Of a stretch of 13,160 nt of DNA, positions 1 through 7,492 are shown piece after piece. The first letter of the stretch is position 1. The number at the start of each line of letters is the position of its first letter. Below the pieces are notes generated by a model. That model saw only the letters and a program-made list of their open reading frames with translations, was not told where the DNA came from and ran no database searches. A program made the position numbers and the translations under genes. The stretch spans positions 1-13,160 of the forward strand of contig CAIYFP010000219.1 in the NCBI GenBank assembly GCA_903925515.1, given 5' to 3'. This DNA is from an uncultured Verrucomicrobiota bacterium. Its GTDB lineage: Bacteria > Verrucomicrobiota > Verrucomicrobiia > Limisphaerales > UBA9464.

Positions 1-192
1 CTCCCATGTGGTCAGGTCCTGCCATTGAAGCATCGCCCGGCCCTTGGGCTGCACGTCGAGCCACGGGATCAGCACCTCGCCCGGCCCGGGCTCAAGCCCA
101 AGGCTGGCCATGGGCCGGCTCGCAAGGCCGTACGCGGCCATGGCCACGGAGCCACGGAGAAGATCCCTGCGTGACAAGGCGGTCGATCTCAT
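1..192 (-). CDS. Tat-exported molybdopterin-dependent oxidoreductase (sulfite oxidase-like), N-terminal part only
   Basis: Only the first 64 codons lie in the window; the gene runs off the left edge. The protein starts with a twin-arginine signal: S-R-R-D-L-L at residues 7-12, followed by an Ala/Gly-rich hydrophobic stretch to about residue 30, so it should be exported folded by the Tat system. After the signal come V-L-I-P-W-L-D (about 40-46) and L-Q-W-Q-D-L-T-T-W (about 55-63). These resemble, from memory, the start of the mature part of sulfite-oxidase-family molybdoenzymes (IPWLDQ... then LxWExLxSW). The molybdopterin-binding domain and catalytic Cys are outside the window, so substrate and cofactor are inferred. 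The ATG at 192-190 has no clear Shine-Dalgarno sequence. It lies 43 bases after the stop of the acetylesterase gene, probably in the same transcript. A different Tat-dependent periplasmic enzyme is possible. Confidence 0.65.
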   Translation of the reverse strand, partial: MRSTALSRRDLLRGSVAMAAYGLASRPMASLGLEPGPGEVLIPWLDVQPKGRAMLQWQDLTTWE

Positions 193-235
193 GGGAGGCA
201 ACGCGGGTTCCTTGCTTCCATCCCCATGGCCCGTG

Positions 236-1810
236 CTAGCGCCTCGCCGTGATCGCGGGCCATCCGTCCGTCCGGAACGGCGATGCCGGCAGGCCGTGGC
301 TGTCGGTCAGGTTCACCACCGGGAAGTCCGCCCACCCGTACCGGACGGCAACGGGCACCGGAACGTTCGGGCTGGAAACCACCACTTGGCTGCGCGCGCG
401 GATCTCGGCCTTGGCCCCATGCCACTTGCGATCCTCGCCCGCGACGGCGAAGCCCGTCAGCACGCCCCCGGAGGAACGCAAGCCCGTCCCCACGGCGTCG
501 AAGTTCAACACCATGGCCCCCTTCACCGCATGGTGCGAATGAACGACCGGCCCCGTCGCGGCCACGTCCTTGCCATGGCCAATCCGAAGCGCCAGCAGCG
601 CAAGGCGCGCCCCCACCGGCTGCTTCTGGCTGGGATGGATGTCGTCCTTGTCGCCCACGTCCGTGATGACCGCCACGCCCACCTTGGGCAACACCTTGGA
701 CACATGGACCTGCGCCTCCCGCAACTCCGCCCAGTCGCTCTCGACCGGCTCCCGCGTGATGTCCTCAAGGCTGCGCTTCTTGTTCTTGTCCCATGGCGCA
801 AGCTGCACCGCGAGGAACGGGAAGTCGCCCTGCCCAAACCCGCGCCGCCAGTCGCGGATCATGTCCGCGAACAGGTCCCGGTATTGCCATGCGCGGCCTG
901 CGTTCGACTCGCCTTGGTACCAGATGGCCCCCGAGATGCCATAGGGCAGCAGCGGCACGATCATCGCGTTGTACAGGTCGCTCGGCAGCCACCCACCGAA
1001 CGGGCGGCCCGGCGGATTCTTGCCGGCCGCGACCGCCGCGTCCCGGTCCTGCTCCCACTTGGCCAACGCCGCCTTCCGGCTGCGCATCGTGTTGACCTGC
1101 CCCTCAAGGATGTCCCGCGCATACGCAGGGTTGCCGCGCAACGTCTCCCCGCTCGTCCACGCCTCCGCCGGGCTCCCGCCCCACGACGTGTGAATCAACC
1201 CCACCGGCACGCCCAGCGCCTTCTGCAAGTCGCGCCCGAAGTAGTAAGCCACGGCCGAGAAACCCTTCACCCCGTCCGGCGTCGCCGTTGCCCACTGGTG
1301 CCCCTTCGAGTCCGCGAACGTGTCCAAGGGCGTCGGCGACGTCGCCTTCCTCACCGTGTAAAGCCTCAGCAAGGGGTTCGTGCTCGACTGGATGTCCGCC
1401 TGCGGGTCCCGGCTCGCCGTCATCGGCCATTCCATGTTCGATTGCCCAGAGCAAACCCACACCTCCCCCACCAACACGTCCTCGATGCGCACCGACGTGC
1501 TCCCCGAGGCCTCCAGGGCCCGCGGCGCCGCCGTGGCCTTCATCGGGCGAAGCCGCACCATCCACTTGCCATCCTGCCCCGCCTCCGTGCTCGCCACATG
1601 GTCCCCAAACCGCACCGTCACCTTCTCCCCGGGATCCGCCCAACCCCACACCGGCACCGGCTTGCCCTGTTGCAACACCGCATGGTCCGTGAAGACCGGG
1701 TGAAGACGCACGGCCGCCTCTCCCACATGGAACGAAAGGCCGGCCAAAAAGCCCGACACCACGGCCGGACGCAAACGACTGGGAATCAAGTGGAACATCG
1801 GGCCCGACAT
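236..1810 (-). CDS. Sialate O-acetylesterase / SGNH-type carbohydrate esterase, secreted
   Basis: A 524-residue protein, normal length for bacterial sialate O-acetylesterases, which remove O-acetyl groups from sialic acids or other acetylated glycans. An N-terminal signal (hydrophobic from about residue 15 to 28, cleavage near G-E-A-A) suggests export. The family landmarks are all present. A beta-sandwich start (LHPVFTDHAVLQQ, VPVWGWADPG) is followed by the nucleophile block C-S-G-Q-S-N-M-E-W-P with Ser124. HTSWGGSPAEAW lies near 207-218, W-Y-Q-G-E-S-N at 297-303, and the catalytic D-I-H-P with His392. The start is uncertain: ATG at 1810 fits the signal peptide. A GTG at 1861 adds 17 residues and has a better Shine-Dalgarno sequence (GAGGTG, 5 bases upstream), while ATG at 1798 is a third option. 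The gene follows the serine hydrolase gene closely (21 or 72 bases). It probably acts on acetylated polysaccharide in the periplasm; its true substrate cannot be read from sequence. Confidence 0.9.
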   Translation of the reverse strand: MSGPMFHLIPSRLRPAVVSGFLAGLSFHVGEAAVRLHPVFTDHAVLQQGKPVPVWGWADPGEKVTVRFGDHVASTEAGQDGKWMVRLRPMKATAAPRALEASGSTSVRIEDVLVGEVWVCSGQSNMEWPMTASRDPQADIQSSTNPLLRLYTVRKATSPTPLDTFADSKGHQWATATPDGVKGFSAVAYYFGRDLQKALGVPVGLIHTSWGGSPAEAWTSGETLRGNPAYARDILEGQVNTMRSRKAALAKWEQDRDAAVAAGKNPPGRPFGGWLPSDLYNAMIVPLLPYGISGAIWYQGESNAGRAWQYRDLFADMIRDWRRGFGQGDFPFLAVQLAPWDKNKKRSLEDITREPVESDWAELREAQVHVSKVLPKVGVAVITDVGDKDDIHPSQKQPVGARLALLALRIGHGKDVAATGPVVHSHHAVKGAMVLNFDAVGTGLRSSGGVLTGFAVAGEDRKWHGAKAEIRARSQVVVSSPNVPVPVAVRYGWADFPVVNLTDSHGLPASPFRTDGWPAITARR

Positions 1811-1882
1811 TGAACGTCCCGCCCCCTCGTCGCCAAGCCCACAAAAGCCAAGGGCAGCCACTCCGTCACCTCGCGCTGCCCC

Positions 1883-2989
1883 TCAGCCCAGCCCAAGTTC
1901 CTCGTACACCGCCTCGTTCACCTCCCGCTGGCGCGCCTGGTGTACCCGTTCGCCGGGCATCCCGTTGAAGCTCCATGCCACCGCCACCCCCGCGTCCGGG
2001 TCCGCAAACGCGCACGCACTCTGGCGCCCGCTGTGCCCGAACGTCCGCGGCCCCGCATGCCGCCCGTACCCGTACGGCATCGGCTTCCCGCCACGCGCCG
2101 GCGTGTTCAGCACGAACCCCAGCCCGAAATCCACCACCGCCCCAAACGTCAGGTCGAACGTCCCAACCCGCTGCGGGCCCGTCATCGCATCCAGCAACTC
2201 CCCCCGAATCCAACCCTCCGTGCGCCCCAGCAACCCCGAGTACATCCACGCCATCTCCCTCGCGCTGCCCCTCAACCCGGACCCGGGATCAAGCCAGCCA
2301 GCCCCCCGGCCGCCCTCTTCGCCACCCGACGCCCCCCCAACGCGCGCGCCTTCCACGGTCCATTCCATCCCTGCCCATCCCCTCCCCGCCGACGCCGCCC
2401 CCCGCTCCGTCCAATCAAACCGCAACCCCGCCACGCCCAGCGGCCCGCAAACCTCCTTCCCCACCAAACACCCAAATTCACCACCCATCGCGCGGCACGC
2501 CACCTCGGCAAGCACCAGCCATGATCCCCGCGCATGATACCCTGCCGTCCGGCCCGGGACCCATCCCTCCTCGAGGGGCGCCTCGCAGGCCCGCGCAACC
2601 GCCCCGGCCCAGTCTCGCGCCTCCGCCGCATCCAACAACGCGTCCGCGCCCCGCATCCCCGCCGTGTGCGTCAGCACCTGCCGGATGGTCACCTCCTCCT
2701 TCCCTCCAGCACCAAAATCCGGGATCCACCCGGCAATGCGCTGGTCCCAGCCCAAGACCCCCCGCTGCACCGCCCGCCCGACCAGCAACGCCGTCAACGG
2801 CTTTCCCGCCGACAACCACGAGCAACACGTGTCGCCGTCCATGGCGGCGCCATCCGTCGAGTGCCCATGGCACAGTCCCATAGGCTCGCCCCGAAACACG
2901 ACCCCAAGCTGGAAGCCCCGATGCCAGCCCGCCTCCACGCCACGCCGCACCACCGCCTCCGTCCGCGCCCACGACACGCGCCGCTTCAT
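1883..2989 (-). CDS. Beta-lactamase-fold serine hydrolase (class C / EstB / LACTB-like), cytoplasmic
   Basis: A protein of 368-371 residues of the serine beta-lactamase-like family. It carries the nucleophile motif S-A-G-K (SxxK; Ser63/Lys66 counted from the upstream ATG at 2998), followed by the usual helix and L-T-H-T-A-G near 109-114. A Tyr motif G-Y-H-A (Tyr154) stands where YxN is expected, and H-S-G at 322-324 replaces KTG. These variants are typical of esterases and peptidases in the family, not true beta-lactamases. There is no signal peptide, so it should act in the cytoplasm; the substrate is unknown. ATG at 2989 forms a 4-base ATGA overlap with the stop of the DUF6428-ArsC gene, which suggests translational coupling. 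ATG at 2998 is the alternative and adds three residues. Neither start has a clear Shine-Dalgarno sequence. The coupling to an arsenic gene may be incidental. Confidence 0.85.
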   Translation of the reverse strand: MKRRVSWARTEAVVRRGVEAGWHRGFQLGVVFRGEPMGLCHGHSTDGAAMDGDTCCSWLSAGKPLTALLVGRAVQRGVLGWDQRIAGWIPDFGAGGKEEVTIRQVLTHTAGMRGADALLDAAEARDWAGAVARACEAPLEEGWVPGRTAGYHARGSWLVLAEVACRAMGGEFGCLVGKEVCGPLGVAGLRFDWTERGAASAGRGWAGMEWTVEGARVGGASGGEEGGRGAGWLDPGSGLRGSAREMAWMYSGLLGRTEGWIRGELLDAMTGPQRVGTFDLTFGAVVDFGLGFVLNTPARGGKPMPYGYGRHAGPRTFGHSGRQSACAFADPDAGVAVAWSFNGMPGERVHQARQREVNEAVYEELGLG

Positions 2990-3909
2990 CCCCCGCATCG
3001 TCCGGCCGCGTAGGCCTCGAACACCCGGCGGATCTCGTCCCTTACCCGACGGAACACCGCCATCTTTTCCTCGTCCGTGCCCGTCGCATGGGCTGGGTCG
3101 TCAAACGGCCAATGATGCCGGTGAACCTGCCCCGGGAACACCGGGCACGCCTGGTCGGCGTTCCCGCAAACCGTGATCACCGTGTCCACCGATTCCCTCA
3201 GGAATCCATCCATGTGCTTCGACTCATGCCCGGAGATGTCGATCCCGATCTCCGCCATCGCCCGGATCGCCAAGGGATGCACATGCCCGGACGGACGACT
3301 GCCCGCGCTCGCCACCCGCAGCTTGCCCGCGGTCGCGACCCTCAGGATTCCCTCCGCCATGTGGCTCCGGCACGAGTTGCCCGTGCACAGCACCAAGGCC
3401 AACGGCAACCCCGTGCGCCCAGATCCCGCCGCCGCCCCCGGCCTGAACCCCGGCTTCATGCCCAAGGCGATTGGCACCGACGCCGGCTGCGACGGCACGC
3501 ATCGCTCCTTGGCAAGGCAATCCGTCCTTCGCTCGCCCAACCGAAGCCCCACCCAGCCCTCGCCCCGCTCGATTCCCTCCACCGGATACTGGCTCACCCG
3601 CCCATCCCCATGCTCCAGATCCACGTCCAGCGCGTCGCCTCCCTCGCCCAGCACCGGCCCCGCCTTGTCCAAGGCCGTGGCCAATCTCGAGGCCAGCAGG
3701 CGATGGCCCGTGTCCTCGCCCACCCATGCCTGCATCCGGCACCATGACTCCACCCGGAAGGTGCCCCCGCAATCCACGAAACGCTTGTCCACCCGGGCCA
3801 CCTCCGATACGTGGGCATGCGGTTCAACCCATGCCCCGTCCGGCAACCGAAACCGAACCCACGCTCCTGCGTCCGCCGCCAAGAACTCCTTCAATTCAGC
3901 CAGCTTCAT
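2986..3909 (-). CDS. arsC: DUF6428 domain fused to thioredoxin-type arsenate reductase ArsC
   Basis: A 307-residue two-domain protein. Residues 1 to about 138 match what I know of DUF6428, a small domain seen as a separate gene in arsenic operons: start M-K-L-A-E-L-K, then L-P-D-G-x-W-V-x-P-H-x-H-V-x-E-V, D-C-G-G-T (Cys47), and T-D-C-L-A-K-E-R-C (Cys131, Cys137). A Pro/Gly/Ala-rich linker spans about 139-168. The rest is a low-molecular-weight phosphatase-fold arsenate reductase. It has the loop C-T-G-N-S-C-R (Cys175, Arg181), A-E-G-I-L-R, the redox pair Cys248/Cys255 in V-C-G-N-A-D-Q-A-C (same seven-residue spacing as staphylococcal ArsC), and H-x-W-P-F-D-D-P with R-V-R-D-E-I-R-R. It should reduce arsenate to arsenite using thioredoxin. 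ATG at 3909 follows a purine-rich leader and overlaps the aquaporin gene by 14 bases. No frameshift or extra start separates the halves, so a real fusion is likely. Confidence 0.9.
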   Translation of the reverse strand: MKLAELKEFLAADAGAWVRFRLPDGAWVEPHAHVSEVARVDKRFVDCGGTFRVESWCRMQAWVGEDTGHRLLASRLATALDKAGPVLGEGGDALDVDLEHGDGRVSQYPVEGIERGEGWVGLRLGERRTDCLAKERCVPSQPASVPIALGMKPGFRPGAAAGSGRTGLPLALVLCTGNSCRSHMAEGILRVATAGKLRVASAGSRPSGHVHPLAIRAMAEIGIDISGHESKHMDGFLRESVDTVITVCGNADQACPVFPGQVHRHHWPFDDPAHATGTDEEKMAVFRRVRDEIRRVFEAYAAGRCGG

Positions 3910-4567
3910 TCCCGTTCCCTTCCCCATCGTGAAACCACGGCCGGCGCACCAACCATGCCGCACACGCGGCACCGAGGACCGGCCCCACCCAGTAAACCCA
4001 ATGTCCTTCCCAACATCCCGACACCACCGCCGGCCCCAACGAACGCGCCGGGTTCATGGAAGCCCCGGAGATCGGCCCGCCCACCATGGCCTCCATCGCC
4101 ACCACCGACCCCACCACCACCCCGGCCAACGGCCGCCCCGAAACCCTCCACGCCGCAAGGAACAGCAGGAACGTGAACAGCCACTCCAGCCCCAAGGACT
4201 GCAACCACCCCCCCGAGGGAACCGTCGCCCCAAGGCACCCCCCATTCCCGACCACCGCCCTGACCGCAAGGCTCCCCGCGACCGCCCCAAGCAACTGGCT
4301 CGCCACATATCCCGGCACCTCCCTCCACGGAAACCGGCCGCCCCACGCCATCCCCAAGGTCACCGCCGGGTTGATGTGCGCGCCACTCACGCCCCCCAGC
4401 ACCTCGATGCAAGCCATCACGGCAAGGCCGAATGCCGCCGAAACCATCCCGTGCGTCACCTTCCCGGGATGCATCTGCGCCATCGTCGCCGCACCCGTCC
4501 CGAATAGCACCAACGCCCCTGTGCCAGCCGCCTCCGCCAGCCATTCCCGCCTCATCCAGCCCAACAT
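3896..4567 (-). CDS. aqpS: MIP-family channel (aquaporin/aquaglyceroporin), probable arsenite channel of AqpS type
   Basis: A 223-residue integral membrane protein with six predicted helices and two half-helix NPA loops: S-G-A-H-I-N-P-A-V-T (NPA 66-68) and S-G-A-S-M-N-P-A-R-S (NPA 172-174), both canonical. Aligned by eye to E. coli AqpZ, the selectivity-filter positions are Phe46, Ala160, Ala169 and Arg175. The His that marks water-specific channels is replaced by Ala, giving a wider, less polar pore suited to uncharged solutes such as arsenite or glycerol. The gene overlaps the DUF6428-ArsC gene by 14 bases, and aquaglyceroporin beside arsC is the arrangement of the S. meliloti arsenic operon, where AqpS releases arsenite. 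The symbol is assigned by context. The start is uncertain: ATG 4567 gives a normal N-terminus; ATG 4633 adds 22 basic residues and lies 9 bases after the peptidase stop; ATG 4555 is also possible. None has a strong ribosome binding site. Confidence 0.85.
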   Translation of the reverse strand: MLGWMRREWLAEAAGTGALVLFGTGAATMAQMHPGKVTHGMVSAAFGLAVMACIEVLGGVSGAHINPAVTLGMAWGGRFPWREVPGYVASQLLGAVAGSLAVRAVVGNGGCLGATVPSGGWLQSLGLEWLFTFLLFLAAWRVSGRPLAGVVVGSVVAMEAMVGGPISGASMNPARSLGPAVVSGCWEGHWVYWVGPVLGAACAAWLVRRPWFHDGEGNGNEAG

Positions 4568-4642
4568 CGGCCGGTGGGTACCGTTCCCTGCCCGAACCTT
4601 CAATCCCCTTTTGCCTTCCCTCTCGAAAGCCATGGGGGTTTT

Positions 4643-6436
4643 TCAATCACGCTGCCGTCGCGTCACAAACGGACGCAGCAACGCCGGCGGCGGCGCCCCG
4701 TGCGCCAGCAACTCGTCATGGAACCGTCCAAGGTCGAACCGATCACCCAGCGCGCGCCGGGCCTCATCCCTCAACGCAAGGATCTGCATCTTGCCCAACG
4801 TGTAGAACAGGTATCCCGGATCGTACGTCCCGCGCGTCGCCTCGCTCCGCGCCGGCTTCTCCTCGTAGTGACACTGCTCCCGGAAGAATGCCGTTGCCTC
4901 GTCCACGGTCATCCCGTCGCAGTGCATCCGGACCGAGCAACACAGGCGGCAAAGCCGAAGCAACGCCTCGTCCGACTGCGCCAACCGATACTTCGCCGCG
5001 CGCACCCGCTCCTCGGCCGTGCAGCGGGCCGGGTCCGGCGGTTGCATGAAACCCGCCTCCAGCACCATCTGCTCGGCGTAGTGCGCCCAGCCCTCGCTGA
5101 ACGCGTAGCTCGGGAAAACCTTCTGCACCGTCGTCGCGCGCGACGCGTTCAAGGCGAGGAACTGCACGTAATGCCCCGGGTACGCCTCGTGGATGCTCAC
5201 CACGTCCGTCGTGTAGTAGTTGAACGCTGACAACCACTCCTCCGCCTGCCCCTCGCTCCATCCCGGCTCCACCGGCGTCACGTAGTAGTACGCCTCCGTC
5301 GCCCGCGTCTCGAACGGCCCCGGCGTGTCCATCGACGCAAAGCTCGTCGCCCGAAACGGCGGCAGCGTCGCCTCCACCCTCGCCCGGACCTCGCTCGGGA
5401 TCGTCACCAGCCGCCGCGAAACCACGAACTCCCGGATGACCTCGAGGTTGCGACGCGTGTCCGGGATCAGACTCGACGCCGTCGGATGGTCCCGCTGGAT
5501 CGCCTTGAACACGGCTGCCGCCGGCCGGGTCGCGTCAATCTCGCGCGCCGCCGCCCCGAAACGCGACTGCTCCGCCGCCAATTCCCGCAGGCCCGCCGCA
5601 AGGATTTCCTCCGGCGAGCCTTCCACACCCTCCGCCCGCAACATCGCCACGTAGCCCTCTCGCCCGAGGGCAAAGGCACCGTTGGACGCCGGCAACCGCT
5701 CGGCCTCCAGCCATGCCGCGAACGCCCGGCATTCACGAGCCGCGCCCGAGTTGGCTGCCTCAAATTCCGCAAGGACACGAGGGTCGCCGCACGTTCGCGC
5801 CGCATGCAGGACCTCCCGCTCCAGGAAGGCCGCCGTGCCCCGCGCCACCTCGATGCCGGTCTCGACGAACGGCCTTGGCAGCACCAGGTCCAGGTTCGCG
5901 CGGGCCGCCGCAAACAACCCGGGCGCATGCCGCAGGATCGACGCCATGTCCGCCACCCGTTCCCGCAACGGCTTGAAGTCGCGCCGGATGTAAAGGCTCA
6001 CGTCCAGCGCCCCCGCGTAGAACATCGGGTTGCGACGCCATCCCTGCTCCGTCTCCAGCGACCAGAGCCCACGCCGCACCGCAAGGCGCAGCAACTGAAG
6101 GTCAAGGCGCGCGGATTCCGACAATCCCGCCTCGCGCACCCCTCGAAGGGAGACCTCGAAGCTCCTCAGGCGGGACAACTCCCGGTTCATCGCCTCGCGA
6201 GTCGGCACCACGATCCGCCCGTCATGCTCGTGCCACCCAAGGGCAACCGCCTCGCCGGGCCGCTGCTCAAAATGGGTCCGGACAAACGCCGCCGACTCGC
6301 CCTCCAGCCCCGGTCGCGGCTTCACGGGCGTCGCGCACCCCGTCCAGAAGCAAGCCGCCACCGCCAGCCATGTTGGCGGGACGAACGTGACGACGGCCGC
6401 GCAAGACACCCGAACGACCCCATCAGGCAGCCGCAC
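4643..6436 (-). CDS. DUF885-type zinc peptidase, predicted lipoprotein
   Basis: A 597-residue protein of the DUF885 family, gluzincin-like metallopeptidases. The metal-binding motif is H-E-A-Y-P-G-H at residues 416-422 (HExxxGH, variant of HExxH), with S-E-G-W-A-H-Y-A-E-Q-M at 447-457 supplying the third ligand Glu. Both are diagnostic, and length is typical. The N-terminus is a lipoprotein signal with lipobox V-A-A-C (Cys29), so the enzyme is probably anchored in a membrane facing the periplasm. The start was chosen as GTG at 6436 because GGAGGAGAGG lies just upstream, its GGAGG core 9 bases from the GTG. This start overlaps the end of purQ by 14 bases. A GTG at 6409 would avoid overlap and still keep the signal, but has a poorer leader. 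The protein substrate is unknown. The open frame continues upstream into purQ to 6517, which I judge to be chance. Confidence 0.9.
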   Translation of the reverse strand: MRLPDGVVRVSCAAVVTFVPPTWLAVAACFWTGCATPVKPRPGLEGESAAFVRTHFEQRPGEAVALGWHEHDGRIVVPTREAMNRELSRLRSFEVSLRGVREAGLSESARLDLQLLRLAVRRGLWSLETEQGWRRNPMFYAGALDVSLYIRRDFKPLRERVADMASILRHAPGLFAAARANLDLVLPRPFVETGIEVARGTAAFLEREVLHAARTCGDPRVLAEFEAANSGAARECRAFAAWLEAERLPASNGAFALGREGYVAMLRAEGVEGSPEEILAAGLRELAAEQSRFGAAAREIDATRPAAAVFKAIQRDHPTASSLIPDTRRNLEVIREFVVSRRLVTIPSEVRARVEATLPPFRATSFASMDTPGPFETRATEAYYYVTPVEPGWSEGQAEEWLSAFNYYTTDVVSIHEAYPGHYVQFLALNASRATTVQKVFPSYAFSEGWAHYAEQMVLEAGFMQPPDPARCTAEERVRAAKYRLAQSDEALLRLCRLCCSVRMHCDGMTVDEATAFFREQCHYEEKPARSEATRGTYDPGYLFYTLGKMQILALRDEARRALGDRFDLGRFHDELLAHGAPPPALLRPFVTRRQRD

Positions 6437-7130
6437 GCCGCCTCTCCTCCAATGTCGCCACCATGCTCTCGAAAATGTACCGGCCGTCGGTCGAGCCAAG
6501 GACCGACTCGCTCGCACGGTCCGGATGCGGCATCAACCCGGCCACGTTGAACGTCTCGTTGGCGATGCCCGCGATGTTCAGCAGCGACCCGTTCGGGTTG
6601 GCCCGCTCGGTGGCTTCGCCCCTCGCGTCCACGTACTGCCACAGCACCTGACCCTTCGCCTGCAAGCGTCCAAGCGTCGCCTCATCCGCAAAATAACAAC
6701 CCTCCCCATGGGCAATCGGGATTCGCATCAGGCCATCCCTTGGGATGCATCGCGTGAAGGGCGTGTTGGGGTTGGCCGTGCGCAGGTACACCTGCTCGCA
6801 GTGAAACTGGAGGTCCCGGTTGCGAATCAAGGCGCCCGGGAGCAACCCGGACTCGCACAGGATCTGGAACCCATTGCAGATGCCAAGGACAAGGCCTCCT
6901 TCCTCGGCAAATGCCCTCACCGCCTGCATCACGGGACTGAACCGCGCGATGGCCCCGCACCGCAGGTAGTCCCCGTAACTGAACCCACCCGGCACGATCA
7001 CGGCATCGGCGTCGCCAAGGCTGGTGTCCTTGTGCCAGACCAACCTCGCCGCATGGCCGAGGACCCTCGCCGCATGGACGCAGTCTTGGTCGCAGTTGCT
7101 GGCCGGGAATTGGAGGATCGCAAAACGCAT
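6423..7130 (-). CDS. purQ: Phosphoribosylformylglycinamidine synthase, glutaminase subunit PurQ
   Basis: A 235-residue class I glutamine amidotransferase, normal for PurQ of the three-part PurSQL enzyme. It releases ammonia from glutamine for conversion of FGAR to FGAM in de novo purine synthesis. The visible family signature comprises start M-R-F-A-I-L-Q-F-P-A-S-N-C-D, V-P-G-G-F-S-Y-G-D-Y-L-R near 47-58, nucleophile elbow G-I-C-N-G-F-Q with Cys85, and C-terminal M-P-H-P-D-R-A-S-E with His202. The residue two after His is usually Glu in the catalytic triad but is Asp204 here, a conservative oddity. ATG at 7130 starts at the conserved N-terminus; the frame stays open upstream into purS but that part has no PurQ similarity. 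It follows purS by 19 bases and overlaps the peptidase start by 14. PurL, the synthetase subunit, is not in the window. Confidence 0.96.
   Translation of the reverse strand: MRFAILQFPASNCDQDCVHAARVLGHAARLVWHKDTSLGDADAVIVPGGFSYGDYLRCGAIARFSPVMQAVRAFAEEGGLVLGICNGFQILCESGLLPGALIRNRDLQFHCEQVYLRTANPNTPFTRCIPRDGLMRIPIAHGEGCYFADEATLGRLQAKGQVLWQYVDARGEATERANPNGSLLNIAGIANETFNVAGLMPHPDRASESVLGSTDGRYIFESMVATLEERRRAAA
6441..6450 (-). promoter_or_regulatory. Strong Shine-Dalgarno sequence for the DUF885 lipoprotein, inside purQ
   Basis: Read on the minus strand this is GGAGGAGAGG; its GGAGG core is 9 bases and its GAGAGG end 4 bases from GTG 6436-6434. It lies within the last codons of purQ (encoding L-E-E-R-R) and decides the start of the lipoprotein. 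Most other genes here lack a leader this good, so it stands out. Confidence 0.6.
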
Positions 7131-7149
7131 GAGGCCCCGAGTCGGTGCA

Positions 7150-7395
7150 CTAGGCGAGGATCTCCAGCCGATAATCCTCGATGACGGGATTGCTGAGGAA
7201 CTTCCTGCACGCATCGTGCAGTCGTGCCTCCGCCACGGCGCCATCCATCCCGGGCGCCAGTTCCACCTCGATGTACTTGCCCACGTGCACGGCGCCTATG
7301 CCCTCGTAGCCCATGTGCGCCATAGCCTCCTGGACCGTCTTGCCTTGGGGGTCCAGGACGGCCTTCTTCGGTGTTATGATAACCCTTGCTTTCAT
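7150..7395 (-). CDS. purS: Phosphoribosylformylglycinamidine synthase subunit PurS
   Basis: An 81-residue protein, the normal PurS size. It begins M-K-A-R-V-I-I-T-P-K and carries the family pattern V-L-D-P-Q-G-K-T-V-Q-E-A with G-Y-E-G-I-G-A-V-H-V-G-K-Y-I-E-V-E-L, then C-R-K-F-L-S-N-P-V-I-E-D-Y near the end. PurS is a small structural subunit that holds PurQ and PurL together and helps channel ammonia. It is the first gene of the long minus-strand series. The 97 bases between it and the dockerin-like gene (7396-7492) are the likely place for a promoter, but I see no convincing -35/-10 pair there. A possible leader GGGAG lies 9 bases before the ATG. A direct purS-purQ order is usual; the missing purL downstream is less so. 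Confidence 0.95.
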   Translation of the reverse strand: MKARVIITPKKAVLDPQGKTVQEAMAHMGYEGIGAVHVGKYIEVELAPGMDGAVAEARLHDACRKFLSNPVIEDYRLEILA

Positions 7396-7492
7396 TCAGT
7401 GAGCTCCCGAACGCGCCCCTCCCATGCCAGCTCGCAAGGGCCCGAAGACCCCCAGAAGAGGCCACGCCGAGCACGTATCCACCATGGCCCCT

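Noticed and set aside
44..1813. 589-codon open frame on the plus strand opposite the acetylesterase
   Set aside because: Its product is rich in Arg, His and Pro with no domain signs. It is the mirror of a well-recognised gene in G+C-rich DNA where antisense stops are rare.
3173..4507. 444-codon plus-strand frame across the ArsC and aquaporin genes
   Set aside because: It spans two recognised minus-strand genes and is low in complexity, so it is an antisense shadow.
7396..7492. Possible terminator or promoter between the dockerin-like gene and purS
   Set aside because: GGCCA/TGGCC could pair but with a long loop and no T-run, and no convincing -35/-10 pair was found.
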